Shown: one piece after another, positions 21,144 through 31,934 of the stretch
How positions within the stretch are numbered: position 1 is the first letter of the stretch
How the letters are laid out: every line of letters starts with the position of its first letter
Source of the DNA: Acanthosepion esculentum
Lineage: Eukaryota > Mollusca > Cephalopoda > Sepiida > Sepiidae
Length of the DNA: 64,000 bases
NCBI GenBank assembly: GCA_964036315.1
Contig: OZ038487.1
Span: 52,351,783-52,415,782 of the forward strand
Reading direction: 5' to 3'
Translations under genes and position numbers: made by a program
Notes under the pieces: model-generated
The model's input: the letters and a program-made list of their open reading frames with translations, nothing else
Database searches by the model: none
What the model was told of the DNA's origin: nothing

Positions 21144-21658
21144 TGTAAGAAGGTGCAAACTTACTTCCCCCTATCAGTTATGTGCCATGCATGATACACA
21201 CTTAGACAATCATGTATCTTTTGATACATGACTGACAAGGCAGATTTTTTGCTGCAGTAGATTGCCATTTCTTTCTGCAGTAGACCAGTTGCCATCCAAG
21301 GCTAGAGAAACCAGTCTGTCCTGCTATTTGCCTATAGCTGGGGGGGGGGAGAAGAAGAGGATTCATAACTTTCCCAAGGGTATTAGCATGTAAGTGAATG
21401 TAATGGATCTGACAGGAATTCGAACTCAGCTCTCTGATTTCTCAGTCCAAGCCACTATCCATTACTCCACAATACAATTGAGTTACGTCCCTTGTCAGCT
21501 AGTTGGACTGCAGTACTTTTGAATTCAACATTGTGACAAGCTGACACATGCATGGAACTCATGGTTTAAATCCAAACAAATCCTTTATTATGTGTTAAAA
21601 TACACTTGTCCTTTATTTTCATTTGTTTTTCTTCATCCCAACAACCTGGGATATTACA
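21144..21658 (+). repeat. 5' LTR, split by a SINE
   Basis: LTR sequence 21144-21186 and 21481-21658 flanks a SINE-A. It aligns with the 3' LTR from 'TGTWAG' through 'GACTGCAG', 'GAATTCAACATTGTGACAAG' and 'ATGGTTTAAATCCAAACAAA' to 'GGGATATTACA'. It lacks ~30 bp that the 3' LTR has near 27.90-27.93 kb. Divergence shows the insertion is not recent. Confidence 0.75.
21187..21480 (-). mobile_element. SINE-A inside the 5' LTR
   Basis: Antisense SINE-A flanked by 'AGTTATGTGCC' (21176-21186) and 'AGTTACGTCCC' (21481-21491), an 11-bp target duplication with two changes. In reverse it has an A-box-like 'TGGAGTAATGGATAGTGG' and B-box-like 'GAGTTCGAATTCC', then the GGGAAAGTTATGAATCC body. It is younger than the Gypsy element it interrupts. 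Confidence 0.75.
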
Positions 21659-21696
21659 AATTTTTGACAACAATGACTCGAACTTCAGACTCATCA

Positions 21697-21974
21697 TGGT
21701 AATTCTACCAAAGATACTAACAGACATTTTATGCCAACAGCAAGAACAGTTTCAGAAGTCACAGCAACAGTTATTGACAACAATGACTGCACAATTCCAG
21801 AATCAACTCAAGATTTTCCGTGCTGGAACAAACCAAAATACCAATTCAGTGGATATCTTGGTCAGCAACATCACAGAATTCCATTCTGGTCCAGCAAACG
21901 GAAAAATATTCACTTCATGGTTTAAATGTTGGATGGGTAACTTTTCTGCTAACTTTTCTCACTGTTATATATGA
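21697..21974 (+). pseudogene. gag N-terminal fragment (first set)
   Basis: Encodes a glutamine-rich helical start ('CQQQEQFQKSQQQLLTTMTA', ~21733-21792) and a 'ITEFHSGPANGKIFTSWF'-like segment (~21867-21921). It matches the gag start of the 38-kb element in position and style (coiled coil, then a conserved domain with aromatic residues). After ~21.95 kb most of the capsid region is deleted before the zinc knuckles at 22.08 kb. Confidence 0.6.
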
Positions 21975-22080
21975 ATAAAGTGTCATTTCTGACTCTGAAG
22001 TTTGAACACGCTAAGAGAAAAACTACAAAAATTTTTCAACTCCTAACAGAACAGTAAAAAAAGACCATAAATCCTCCTCA

Positions 22081-22653
22081 ATGTTTAATACTTGCCACGG
22101 TTGTGGAAGTAAGTATTTTAAAAGTGATTGCTTCATCAAGTACAAAAAATGCTACAAATGTGGGAAGTTGGGACACAAAAGTACATGTTGCAGATACAAA
22201 AAATGGAGAAAAAAGAAAACATATGTGAACATGGTAAATGCTTGGGGTAATGATAAGAATCCTAAAAGGGAAATTAACAAGACATCTCAAAACAGGAAAT
22301 TTGTTTTTGTGCAAATTAATGATGTAAAAATAAAATTACAACTAGATACAGGATCTGATATCACTATCATAAATGAACAGACATGGAGAAAAATGGATAA
22401 ACCCAGTTTATTGACTTCTGATAAAGTTGTGCATCGAGTCTCAGGAAAGAGATTGAACTTTTTGGGTGAATTCAGCTGTAATGTTTTTGTGGGAAAAATC
22501 GAAAAAGCGGTGGTGTTTGTATTAAAGAATATTGCTAATTTGTTTGGAACAGACTGGATTGCATTGTTTGATCTTTGGGACCTTCCAATTAACTCTTTTT
22601 GCAACAAGATAAATATTGTTACCCCTGATACTAATATGGCAACTGAAAAATGA
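22081..22653 (+). pseudogene. gag zinc knuckles and protease (first set)
   Basis: An open frame of 190 codons. Residues ~5-45 hold two CCHC-type zinc knuckles, the second clear ('CYKCGKLGHKSTC'), which bind genomic RNA in retroelement particles. Residues ~82-95 are an aspartic protease core 'LQLDTGSDITIIN' with intact DTGS. The 'FGTDWIALFDLWDLPIN' stretch (residues ~157-173) matches the linker before the RT in the 38-kb element. This frame is intact, unlike its surroundings. Confidence 0.75.
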
Positions 22654-22960
22654 ACTGAAAAAGCGTTTTCCAGAAGTTTTCTCAGAAGGTCTAGGGACAT
22701 GCACGAAAGCAAAAGCTAAGTTTGAGTTAAAAGAGAATGTAACACCGACATTTAAGCCAAAAAGGTGTGTGCCTTTTGTGGCCTTAGATCCAATTAATAA
22801 TGAATTAGACAGGCGAGAAAAATTAGTTGTGATATAAAAAATAGACTATTCCGAATAAGCATCACCAACAGACTACATTAAAAAATGGAATAATAAAATT
22901 CACGTATGTGCTGATTTTTCAACGGAGTTTAAATGAAAGTTTAAAACAACATAACTCCTC
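22640..22960 (+). pseudogene. RT start (first set), truncated
   Basis: Begins 'ELKKRFPEVFSEGLGTC' and runs through 'KAKFELKENVTPTFKPKR' to 'RREKLVVI', then a frameshifted 'VCADFST'-type piece at ~22.9 kb. The catalytic palm is missing because other DNA follows at ~22.97 kb. Confidence 0.65.
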
Positions 22961-22969
22961 ATTACTGGA

Positions 22970-23245
22970 CCTGAGGGTAATGGTAGAAGGTGTGCTCGGT
23001 CATTTCCTTCAGACCAAGGTCACATCATTCACAGTTCAGCAAATCCACCAAACCCCATATGAAAGCCATGTCATTGAGAGGTAGCCTATTCCAAACCAGT
23101 CTGATCTTTGTTTGATCTTTGGGACCTTCCAATTAACTCTTTTTGCAACAAGATAAATATTGTTTCCCCTGATACTAAAACTGAAAAATGAACTGACATA
23201 TGAAAGCCATGTCATTGAGAGGTAGCCTATTCCAAACCAGTCGTC
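22970..23245. repeat. Scrambled junction with direct repeats
   Basis: A ~45-bp segment ('GAAAGCCATGTCATTGAGAG...') occurs at 23060-23102 and 23201-23241. Between them, 23109-23196 is a second copy of 22567-22660 from the protease/RT linker. The order implies a rearrangement or template switching during reverse transcription. Confidence 0.7.
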
Positions 23246-23723
23246 AGATAAGTGAAAACTCAGAGTTGCTGAGGTAATCCGCCGCTGGCACCCAAGACCA
23301 GAAGGAGCAAAACTCCCCCTCCAACATGTCGAGTCGCCCACGTGGTGGATCCTTCACAGCTCCCTCTACTAGTTCAAGATAGAAGACTCTCCTAGGTAGG
23401 TCACTGGGCCGAGGAATGACCACCAAGGCTGAATGACACTTGTAAATGAAATCCAATTCATCCCGGGTCTTACGATGGTACTCGGCCAGTGAGATGGGGG
23501 GGGAGTGATAGTAAGGGAAGGGAACACATCCCTCACAATCCCTCTCAGAATCAAATCTCCTGTCAGTGCGCAACATAGGAAAGCCAGCCTTGAGGTGAGC
23601 TTGTGACTCACCATGTGCGGTATTAACAGCCCCCTCCCCCATGACACAGACTTTGGGCACAGACCCCTCTGTTGAGCTTATGCTTACGCCCCCCGCAAAA
23701 AAAACCCAAAGGATAGCAAGCAC
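23244..23723 (-). CDS. Unidentified ORF, about 159 codons
   Basis: A minus-strand frame inside the Gypsy element, in sequence clearly richer in GC than its flanks. The start is uncertain: an in-frame Met is at the annotated beginning, and another leads 'MLRTDRRF' at residue ~50. The protein has 'GEGAVNTAHGESQ' (~29-41), a C-E-G-C pair (~63-66), 'SLAEYHRKTRDELDFIYK' (~76-93), then 'VIPRPSDLPRRVFYLELVEG' (~100-119) and 'WSWVPAADYLSNSEFS' near the end. I do not recognise a family. It has no transmembrane segment beyond a weak hydrophobic start and no retroelement motif. It could be a captured gene piece, another element's gene, or chance. Homopolymer runs may hide frameshifts. Confidence 0.4.
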   Translation of the reverse strand: MLAILWVFFAGGVSISSTEGSVPKVCVMGEGAVNTAHGESQAHLKAGFPMLRTDRRFDSERDCEGCVPFPYYHSPPISLAEYHRKTRDELDFIYKCHSALVVIPRPSDLPRRVFYLELVEGAVKDPPRGRLDMLEGEFCSFWSWVPAADYLSNSEFSLI

Positions 23724-23739
23724 TTGATTGCCTTCTTAT

Positions 23740-24560
23740 GATCCTTACAGAGAGGGAGTACACACAAATGGTAAAGGGCAAGAGGAAAGACGTAAGTGGC
23801 ACAAGTGAATATCTCACTATACGAATTATTATTTGGATCACTATTTGGTGGTTACATTTCGAGCGAGTTGCAAGTGTTATTCGAAGGCGTCTAACACCAG
23901 TATTGTTCAATGGCATTGCTAGTTGTATCTGCAGTTACAAAGTCTCTACTACAACAAGCATTAGAAAAGCGACAACAAGTATTCATTGATATTATAAAAG
24001 TGGCAACAAGTGTTTGTTGACATCACAAAACTCACAAAGATGAAAAATGGAAAATCCATCTCCTAATTCATAAACTGGGTACTAAGGAACATGACCATTA
24101 TATGAATTCTATTTTACCAAAGCAGGCAATGGATTTCAATGTACTGAAAGAGTGGAACAACTCAATGAAGTATTTGGAGAAAAGCCTCCTTTGTTTGATT
24201 CAATATTTGATATTCGATATTCGATTCAATTGATTAAAGCTAGCACTGATGATGATAGGACATTTGCTAGTCACGTCAATTGGGAATGTGAAAAATTTAA
24301 ATTAAATTCCTTCACAGAGGAACAGTTTAAATGTTTGATTTTTATCACAGGATTAAAATCTACTCATGTTGATCTTCGCACACGACTTCTTTCAAAATTG
24401 GAACACTACAAAGACATTACGTAAATGTTGACATTGTGGCAACTGGCATTATGCAGCTTTTTTTGTCTGTTCAAAAAATATAAGTGCAATATTTGTCACT
24501 GAAATGGACATAAAGAAAGATTTCGCAATCCAAATTCACATAAAAATTCTACCCCCCAAA
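23740..24560 (+). pseudogene. gag (second set)
   Basis: The N-terminal part (~23.96-24.0 kb) has a Gln-rich helix like 'LLQQALEKRQQVFIDIIK'. The frame 24152-24424 has 'TFASHVNWECEKFKLNSF' and 'EQFKCLIFITGLKS', matching 'TFASIVNKHCDDFKL' and 'NFKCLIFVQGLVS' of the 38-kb element, so it is the same capsid-like domain. Two degraded zinc knuckles follow at 24.42-24.53 kb. Several stops. Confidence 0.7.
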
Positions 24561-24639
24561 AATTTTTAAAAAATAAAACAGGAAAAAGTCTGAAACAAAC
24601 ACAATGTTTGCAACATTCAAAGTTGATTACGAATCTCGC

Positions 24640-25010
24640 AAAAAATATAGTTGTTTCTATAAACAACAAACCAGTTCATTTCCTGTTTGATACAGCATCA
24701 GACATAATTTCTGAATATCACATTCGAATTGAAAAGCCACGTGTGTCTGAAAAAGGTCACATAGGAATGTCCATATTTTGAAGTACAATTTGTTTAACTG
24801 GTGAGTTAATTTGTGATATTTCCTTTTGAAATAGAACATTTTCTGGTGTGTATTATGTTACAGATAATTCAAAATTAATTGTCGTAATTGGTCTTGACTG
24901 GAAATTAATTGTTTTAATTGGTCCTGACTGGATAGTACAACTTAACCTTTTTGAAATTCCTCTCAAGTCTGTGTTCAATACATTTAACCTTATGTCAGTT
25001 TCTGATATTG
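24640..25010 (+). pseudogene. Protease region (second set)
   Basis: Encodes 'FLFDTASDIIS' (~24.68-24.72 kb), an aspartic protease core with DTAS in place of DTGS, and further on 'VIGLDWKLIVLIGPDWIVQL', in which a short segment looks duplicated. Frameshifts interrupt it. It is clearly different from the first-set protease, so the two sets come from different Gypsy lineages. Confidence 0.6.
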
Positions 25011-25019
25011 AAAATCATT

Positions 25020-25880
25020 TCACGGACAAACATAAAAATAAGTTTAGTGATGTTTTTTCAAGATGGACATGGGTGCTGTACAAAAATTAAAGCTACTCTG
25101 AAATTAAAACCATATTCTAAGCCAATCTTTAGACAAAAAAGGCCAGTATCCTATGTTGCTCTGAATATTGTTGAAAAAGAACTGCAATGTCTTCAGCAAG
25201 AAAACAGCTCCTACTGTAGTTGTTGAAAAGACAAATGGAAAAGTCTGGATATGTGCTGATGACTTGACCAGTTTCAATGATTCTTTAGATGCACATTAGT
25301 ATCCACTTCCAGTGCCAGAGGATCTTTTCACGAAACTCAATGGAGGAATTTGATTTGCAAAGTTTGAGCTTTTTCTTTTCTTCAACTGGAAGTTGACAAG
25401 AAGTCTAAAGAGCTCCTTACTATCAACACCCACAAGAGGTTATTCAGATTTAACCATCTTAGCTTCGGTGTCAAACCAGCATCAGCCATTTTCCAACAGA
25501 CAATGGATGTCATGCTGACCAGATTGACAGGAGTTGCAGCACTCTTCAATGACATCATCATCATTGCAGGAACAAATCAAAAACTTTTGCAATGTTATTT
25601 TCGGTTTTCAGCCGAATTCAGCAATACAGATTCTGCGTTAAAGTTGAAAAGTGTGAGTTTTTTCTGAGAACAAATCAAATATCTTGGGTTTATTTTAAAC
25701 AAAAATAGTTGATGACTGGACCCAGAAAATATTTCTGCAATAAAAAACATGTCAGCACTGACAAATGTAAGAAAATTACATTGTTTCCTTGGCTTGGTTT
25801 GCCACTACAGTGCTTTTTTGCCTGAACTTCATCGAGTTTATGTGCCCCTCAACAAGCTTTGAAAAAAGATGTTGCATGAG
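25020..25880 (+). pseudogene. Reverse transcriptase (second set)
   Basis: Recognisable pieces: 'ATLKLKPYSKPIFRQKRPV' (~25.09-25.15 kb), 'LTINTHKRLFRFNHLSFGVK' (~25.42-25.48 kb), 'ASAIFQQTMDVML' (~25.48-25.52 kb), a damaged catalytic box 'ALFNDIIII' in place of YLDDI (~25.54-25.57 kb), 'IKYLGFILNKN' (~25.67-25.71 kb) and 'FLGLVCHYSAFLPEL' (~25.79-25.83 kb). Stops and frameshifts. The Y-L-D-D to F-N-D change alone would disable it. Confidence 0.75.
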
Positions 25881-26508
25881 AGTTGTCTGACACATATCAG
25901 GTAGCCTTTAAAAAGGTAAAGTCATTACTTTCTTCAAATCTTTTACTGACACACTACAACCCATTCATGGATATTGTGGTGATCTCAGATGCTTCCAATT
26001 ATGGTATTGGAGCTGGCATTTCTCACATTTTCCCTGATGGCAGCCAAAAGGCAATAGCTCATCATCCAGATCACTGACTCCGGCAGTGTGTTATAATAGT
26101 CAAATTGAAAAAGAAGCATTATCAAAAGTCTTTGCTATTAAAAAGTTCCACATGATGCTGTATGGACATCATTTCACTCTTATCACAGATTACAAGCCTC
26201 TTGTTACTATTGTTGGATCTAAAAAAGGCACACTAGTATATACAGCAAACTATTTGCAAAGATGGACTACTATGCTGTTAGATTATAATTTTTCTGTAAA
26301 ATATAATTCAACAAATAGAATTGGTCATGCCGATACATTATCTAGGCTCATGACTGTACAAAATAAAGTACCAGAAAACTCAGTCATCGCTGCATTATCT
26401 CTAGAGCCAGAAGTCATTTCAGTGCTTGCATTCACTGTAAGAGCATTACCAGTCACTTCTGCAATGATCCCTGAAGCTGCAGCTTCTGATCCAGTGTTAA
26501 AAAAGTGA
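25881..26508 (+). pseudogene. RNase H and connection (second set)
   Basis: 'VVISDASNYGIGAGISH' (~25.97-26.02 kb) with the first catalytic Asp, then a stop at 26.08 kb, 'KEALSKVFAIKKFH' with the Glu, 'LITDYKPLVTIVGSKKGT' with the second Asp, and 'RIGHADTLSRL' (~26.32-26.35 kb). It degrades the RNA strand during replication in intact elements. The second part is one clean frame, 26086-26508. Confidence 0.75.
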
Positions 26509-26585
26509 TATGCTTTCATCGTATAAAATGACCAGAGGTATGTACTGACAATATAATTCAGCCATTCTTTCTGTGTTGATCTTTA

Positions 26586-27573
26586 TTGTCAGAAGTCGAC
26601 GTCTGTCTTCTTTTTGTGAAATGTGTGATTGTCTCATCATCATTGCATGAAAGCATGATAAAACAAATCCATGACGCTAATCAAGGTATTAGCCATATGA
26701 AATCCCTAGCATCTAGCTATGCCTATTGGCCAAACATGGACAAGCAGTTGGAAGAATTGGTACACACATGTTCCAATTGCCAACTGGCAGCAAAATCTCC
26801 CAGGAAAACTACACTCAGTTCCTGGCCTATCCGTGAATCACACTGGTCATGCCTTCACATTGACTTTGCTGGACCCATCAAAGGGCAGTAGTATTTTCAT
26901 CCTCATTGATGTTTACAGCAAATGGCCAGAAATTTTTCAGATGAATTGCATCACCTCAGATGAAACAATTCTTAAGCTAAAACAAATCTTCAGTCGATTT
27001 GGAGTTTCACAGATATTAGTTTCTGATAATGTCACTGCATTCACTTCAGCTGCATTTTCAAATTTCTGTGCACAGAATGGTATTCAGTACATTAGGACAC
27101 CACCTTTTCATCCACAATCAAATGGACAAATGTAGCATTTTGTAGATACCTTTAAAAGAGCACTCCTCAAACTTGAAGGGGAGGGAACCACACAAGAAAT
27201 ATTAGAAATATTTCCTGGAAGTTACAGAACTATACCCAATCCAAATGTACCTAATGGGAATTCACCAGCAGAAGCACTGATGAACCATAAAGTTCATTTA
27301 CACATAGATGTCATCCATCCAACTAGAAAACATTCCCTAGAAAGGATCACGGTGATGGAAGAACAGTTTAACTGTCATCATGGAGCAGCGAAACACAAAT
27401 ATGTACCAGGACAACCTGTACTTGTAAAAGATTACTGCAACAGTAAAGAAAACGGCTCCAAGAACATATACATTGCTCTGGAAATATTATGTATGATGTG
27501 GATATACAGTCTTCAGTCTGGGTTTGACATGGAAACCAATTGTGACCATCAAACCTTCCAGAGACCAAATTAA
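26586..27573 (+). pseudogene. Integrase (second set)
   Basis: A zinc-binding N-terminus ('IHDANQGISHMK' ... 'CSNCQLA', ~26.67-26.79 kb) leads into a DDE core: first Asp in 'HIDFAGP' (~26.86 kb), second in 'VSDNVTAF' (~27.02 kb). The Glu expected after 'HPQSNGQ' is replaced at ~27135 by a TAG stop. A +1 frameshift lies near 26.88 kb. The C-terminal part (27280-27573) has 'KYVPGQPVLVKDY', a GPY/F-like region. Confidence 0.75.
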
Positions 27574-27766
27574 ACTCTCCTTTACCACTGGACATTCTAT
27601 TAGACACCTTCGAACTGCCTCAAAAAAGTTCCCAAGTAATGTCAAGAGAGAAAGATAGGACTCCAGCAAAAATTGCACCAAGGAAATCACCTCGACTACG
27701 AAGTTAGCCATACCAACTGCAATTAAATGACAAAAGTCTTATGAGCACAAGGCTAAAAAGGGGAGG

Positions 27767-28004
27767 TGTTAGGGGGTGCTTACTTACCTCTAGTTATGTC
27801 CCTTGTCTGCGAGTTAGACTGCAGCAGTTCTGAATTCAACATTGTGACAAGTTGACATGCACATGGAGCTCATGGTTTAAATCCAAACAAATCCTTGTTG
27901 TTCTCAGGCAGTAAATAAATAAAAGTTATTTTATTATGTGTTAAAATACACTTGTCTTTTATTTTCATTCATTTTTGTTTGTCATAAAAATTTGGGATAT
28001 AACA
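27767..28004 (+). repeat. 3' LTR, 238 bp
   Basis: TGTTAG...ATAACA with terminal TG/CA, preceded by the polypurine tract. A promoter and polyadenylation role is expected for LTRs; 'AATAAATAAAAG' (27.91-27.92 kb) could serve as the polyadenylation signal. Confidence 0.85.
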
Positions 28005-28500
28005 GTGCTCTAAAAATTTCAGCTGTCTCTTCTGATGTTCAGCATAAAAATCCTTTTTATTTTGTATTTTCTCTACAACTTTATTGTTGCTCACATACTC
28101 AGTCAATAGTTTTCTCAGCATCCTTCTGTAGAACCACATTTCTGTTGCTTCAAGTCTTCTTTATCTGTGATGACATTGTCCTGCCATATAATAGCACTGA
28201 TATTAAATCCCAGTTCAGTACTTTTTTGCCATCAGTCTGTCTGGGTATTAAACTTTCCAAGCTCTCTTTCCTCATTATGAGCTTTAGAAATTTCAAGTAT
28301 CTCTTTCTGATTCCAAGTATAAGTGCCCTTTTTGTTTCCATTTTATCTACAACTTAATCATTGCTCATATACTCAGTTGATAGTATTCTCAGCATCTTTC
28401 TGTAGAGCCACATTTCTGTTTCTTCAAGTTTCTTCTTCATCTGGGAGGAGATTGTCCATCATTAATTGACATATAGGAGGACTGATATTATGTAACAATT
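28005..28500 (-). pseudogene. R1 LINE, right part of the interrupted copy
   Basis: Continues the R1 copy cut at 21143. It has two successive, similar C-terminal blocks (28.0-28.15 and 28.25-28.45 kb, each with 'TCTCTTTCTGAT' or similar and 'CTCAGCATCYTTCTGTAGA'), so this R1 locus also has an internal duplication. Confidence 0.7.
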
Positions 28501-30645
28501 GAGTCAATATGCATTTACTTAGAAAGTGGCCACTTTTGGGGGTGAGGAGTGAGACTTATCCCTCTGCAGGAGATGCAAATGGAGTATTGTAGGCGCTACC
28601 AATAGTGTGATCTGGAACAAGTAATTACAGTTATTGTTAGGTACTACTTTGTAGATGGGTGAATCAGGCTAATTCTATGCAACAATAACAACAGAATGAA
28701 AAGAGAACTATTTATGCAGATGAGCTGCTTATTTTGAGAAAAATTTTCAAAAATCTGAATCTACATACATTGTGGTTGTAGTTTGAGAAATATGGTAAAA
28801 GAACCAGTATGTTACTTAACATGACATTAACTCATACCTGAGTACAAAACTTATGACTTTAGTAAGTACATAAATAAAAATAGCTACTTTTGAATACTAT
28901 TTATTTTCATTTATTTATTTATTGATTTATTTTACTTATGTAAGCATTGTCAAACGAACTTAATTGAAAACAAACCTAATTAAAATGAATGCCTGTCTTT
29001 GGGTGGGGTTTGAAAGCTAATTAATGAAATTAGTTGACTTTAGATGATGTTGAACATTTTTTTTTACTTTTATATTTTTTTTTTTTCAAAATATTTTTAG
29101 AAAACCTTGAAATATACACATACAGTCTGTCAAGTGAAATCAAAAGTATAAATTCATTATTATTTACTTTCTGTTGTTGTCTTTGATAAAAGTCTCTATT
29201 GTATTCTCAAAGAATCTTCATTAACTTACAAATGCATCTTTTGTTCTTGTGGAGTGTTGTGCTGTCAACTGATTGTTTTCTTCTGTATAAACAGGAAAAT
29301 AGTTTTGTTGTGTACGTAGATTTCAATTTGAATTCTTCCTTGAGGGTTTATTACTAAACTTTGCAGTTTTTCAGAGATTCCTGCAATAGATATTGAAAAT
29401 AAAGAATTTACTCTTTAAATGAAGAAGAAATGAACTGCAGTTATTCAGTAATTTAAAGTAAATATTTTATAAGCATCTGCTGATGTAACCTGTGATATAA
29501 TAGGTAGGATTCATTAAATAACTATATGTGCTTAAAGTTTTATTCACTGTAATGATTGCATAGTAACACAGAACATTCTACTGCCAGGAATGAGATGAAA
29601 AAATAATTGTGGTTGGATTTTGATGTTGACTGTATGGGATTACCTCACCTTGTCTATGAGGAAACTTCCCTTTATGCCAGCTAGGCAGCATGATAATTAG
29701 CTGTATTAAAGGAAAAGATATTGACTCTCTCTCTCTCTCTCATATTTGGTTTCTCAGTCACAGAATATGGTTGGTCAAAGATGCATCCAATCATTTCCTC
29801 TGAGGAGACTTCCTAGTCCCTTAGCAACCTGACTACTTAATTTCACTCAACCACATGGCACACTCAAATTCACACACATGTGCACAAATTACGCTAATCT
29901 CGTAAATGTTTTCCTTTCTTTTTTATGAGCTCCGTTTATCAGTGTATATACAAGTCTATTTTTCTCTTTTCTTTTTGTTCTTTATATAAATATATAAATA
30001 TTTTCCACATGCTGAATTCATTTATTTGGAAGGTTTTCAACTTTACCATCACAATTCTTAATCAAGCTTCTACTACAACTTCATTTGAAACTGATATTTA
30101 CAAGTAAAGTTTTGGCATTTCCAATCATTGTCTCATGAGTTTATTGCCAGTCCATAACCCACCTGCTTAGCTATCATTAATTTTTACCTAACAATAAAAC
30201 ACTATGTCGAAATATTTGATGATTAAATGGTAAAATTTGCCATGTTTTTTAGCTTAAAATTTGTTATAGAAACCTTTATCTGCTTCTCTGTATGTTATCT
30301 ATTTAAAATAAAATAATGAATTATGGTCACTATTATTGACAGAATAAAGCTTTTATGTGTATAAGATCAGTTGCCACATCAACATTGTGATTCCCTGGGA
30401 AAGGTGTCTGTGGTAATATAATGATTAGTATGGAGTTAAAGATGACCAGGACAGACAGAACAATAACCAAATTAGTCAATAGATAGATAATGAGCAGACT
30501 GACAGAGATATGAACAGATTAAGAAAAATAGATAGATATAAGCAGACTGATATACATAGATAAGTATAAAGAAACATTGCATTTTAAAGGAGAAAGTCAA
30601 TTTTTGGTATTGGTAGAGAGAAGAACAAATGCACAGATATATATA
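28501..30645. other. Long AT-rich spacer
   Basis: 2.1 kb with no recognised element and stops in all frames. A (CT)n run lies at 29727-29742. The 60-residue plus frame at 29925-30107 is Phe- and Ile-rich low-complexity sequence. This is the longest stretch in the window without a recognisable repeat and the best place to look for host regulatory or intronic sequence. Confidence 0.5.
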
Positions 30646-30648
30646 TAT

Positions 30649-31408
30649 GTGTAACCCGGATATAAGAGACCCCGATATAAGAGAACCCGGATATAAGAGA
30701 GATTGTCTCTGGTCCCAAATTAGAGCCTGTGTTAATAAAACAAAATAGACCAAACCCAGATATAAGAGACTTCTTCTCCGGTCCCGACAACACTCTTATA
30801 CAGTGTAACCCTGATATAACAGAAACCCGGATATAAGAGAGATTTTCTCTGGTCCCAAATTAGAGCCTGTGTTAATAAAACAAAATAGACCAAACCCAGA
30901 TATAAGAGACTTCTTCTCCGGTCCCGACAACACTCTTATACAGTGTAACCCGGATATAAGAGAAACCCGGATATAAGATAGATTTTTATCTGGTCCCAAA
31001 TTAGAGCCTGTGTTAATAAAACAAAATAGACCAAACCCAGATATAAGAGACTTCTTCTCCGGTCCCGACAACTCTCTTATACAGTGTAACCCGGATATAA
31101 GGGACCCTGATATAAGAGAAACCCGGATATAAGATAGATTTTCACTGGTCCGAAATTAGAGCCTGTGTTAATAAAACAAAATAGACCAAACCCGGATATA
31201 AGAGACTTCTTCTCCGGTCCTGACAACTCTCTTATACAGTGTAACCCGGATATAAGATACCCTGATATAAGAGAAACCCGGATATAAGAGAGGTTTTCTC
31301 TGATCCTAAATTAGAGCCTGTGTTAATGTAAACAAAATAGACCAAACCCGGATATAAGAGACTTCTTCTCTGGTCCCGACAACTCTCTTATATCCGGGTT
31401 ACACTGTA
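30649..31408. mobile_element. Tandem pogo/Tigger-like MITE
   Basis: Terminal sequence GTGTAACCCGGATATAAGAG (left, 30649) is inverted at the right end (CTCTTATATCCGGGTTACAC, ending near 31406, followed by TA). Inside, 'CAGTGTAACCC' restarts at 30801, 30941, 31082 and 31237, giving five units of 140-155 bp. Each has the shared core 'TTAGAGCCTGTGTTAATA' and 'CTTCTTCTCYGGTCC'. CAGTG... ends with TA targets and 'GATATAA' subterminal repeats are typical of pogo/Tigger elements of the Tc1/mariner group. No transposase; reading frames through it are artefacts of the repeat. Confidence 0.75.
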
Positions 31409-31934
31409 CATATGTGTATTAGCTGCTGATATGATTTATTAAACAAATTCTGATGAACTATGGTACTGTGAGGTTACATCATATCAGCAGGGATAGCCTT
31501 GTGTTCACAGGAATAAAAACAAACTAGGAAATAACACTAAAAACATGTTAAATTGTAAATTAAAATCATATATTTTTATCAATTTCTGTGTACTGGCATG
31601 TGTGTGTTTTAGTTATATGTTTTTTATGGTAGTATGTGTTAGACAAACAAAGTCACTTCATCTTATGACATGCAAGGTTCTGGGGAGAGGAAATGGATGT
31701 CTTGATACTTTAAGGGTCCATAGTAAAGAGAGTGAGTTTGGCATTTTTTTTCACAATGTAACCATTTTCAGGCAGGAAAGTTTTTGTTGTATCCTAGGAG
31801 AACTTTTATTATTTTGATTTTATTTATTTTATTTCAAACAAAGTTTTAATGTTATTTGTTTTATTTTATTTATAATAGTTATTATTATTATTATTATTAT
31901 TTTTTTAAAAATATTTTTAATTATTAATAATCAT
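31409..31934. other. Non-coding spacer
   Basis: Contains a short (TTA)n run near 31878-31902. A 90-residue plus frame (31545-31817) has no motif. Confidence 0.45.

Larger units (their letters stand above)
21144..28004 (+). mobile_element. Mosaic Ty3/Gypsy LTR retrotransposon
   Basis: Bounded by related LTRs (TGTAAG... at 21144 and TGTTAG...ATAACA ending 28004) and by a 5-bp target duplication GTGCC/GTGCT (21139-21143, 28005-28009). At 6.86 kb it is longer than a usual element of this type because it contains two gag-protease stretches, a SINE-A in the 5' LTR and ~0.75 kb of unidentified DNA. Gene order is gag-protease-RT start, unknown block, then gag-protease-RT-RNase H-integrase. All genes are broken and there is no envelope-like frame. 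The polypurine tract 'AAAAAGGGGAGG' precedes the 3' LTR. Confidence 0.8.

Noticed and set aside
22287..22712. Minus-strand ORF of 141 residues
   Set aside because: It is the antisense shadow of the Gypsy zinc knuckle/protease frame.
30472..31071. Minus-strand ORFs with a repeated 'SLISGFGLFCFINTGSNLG' motif
   Set aside because: The repeat comes from the tandem MITE units; no start context or domain.
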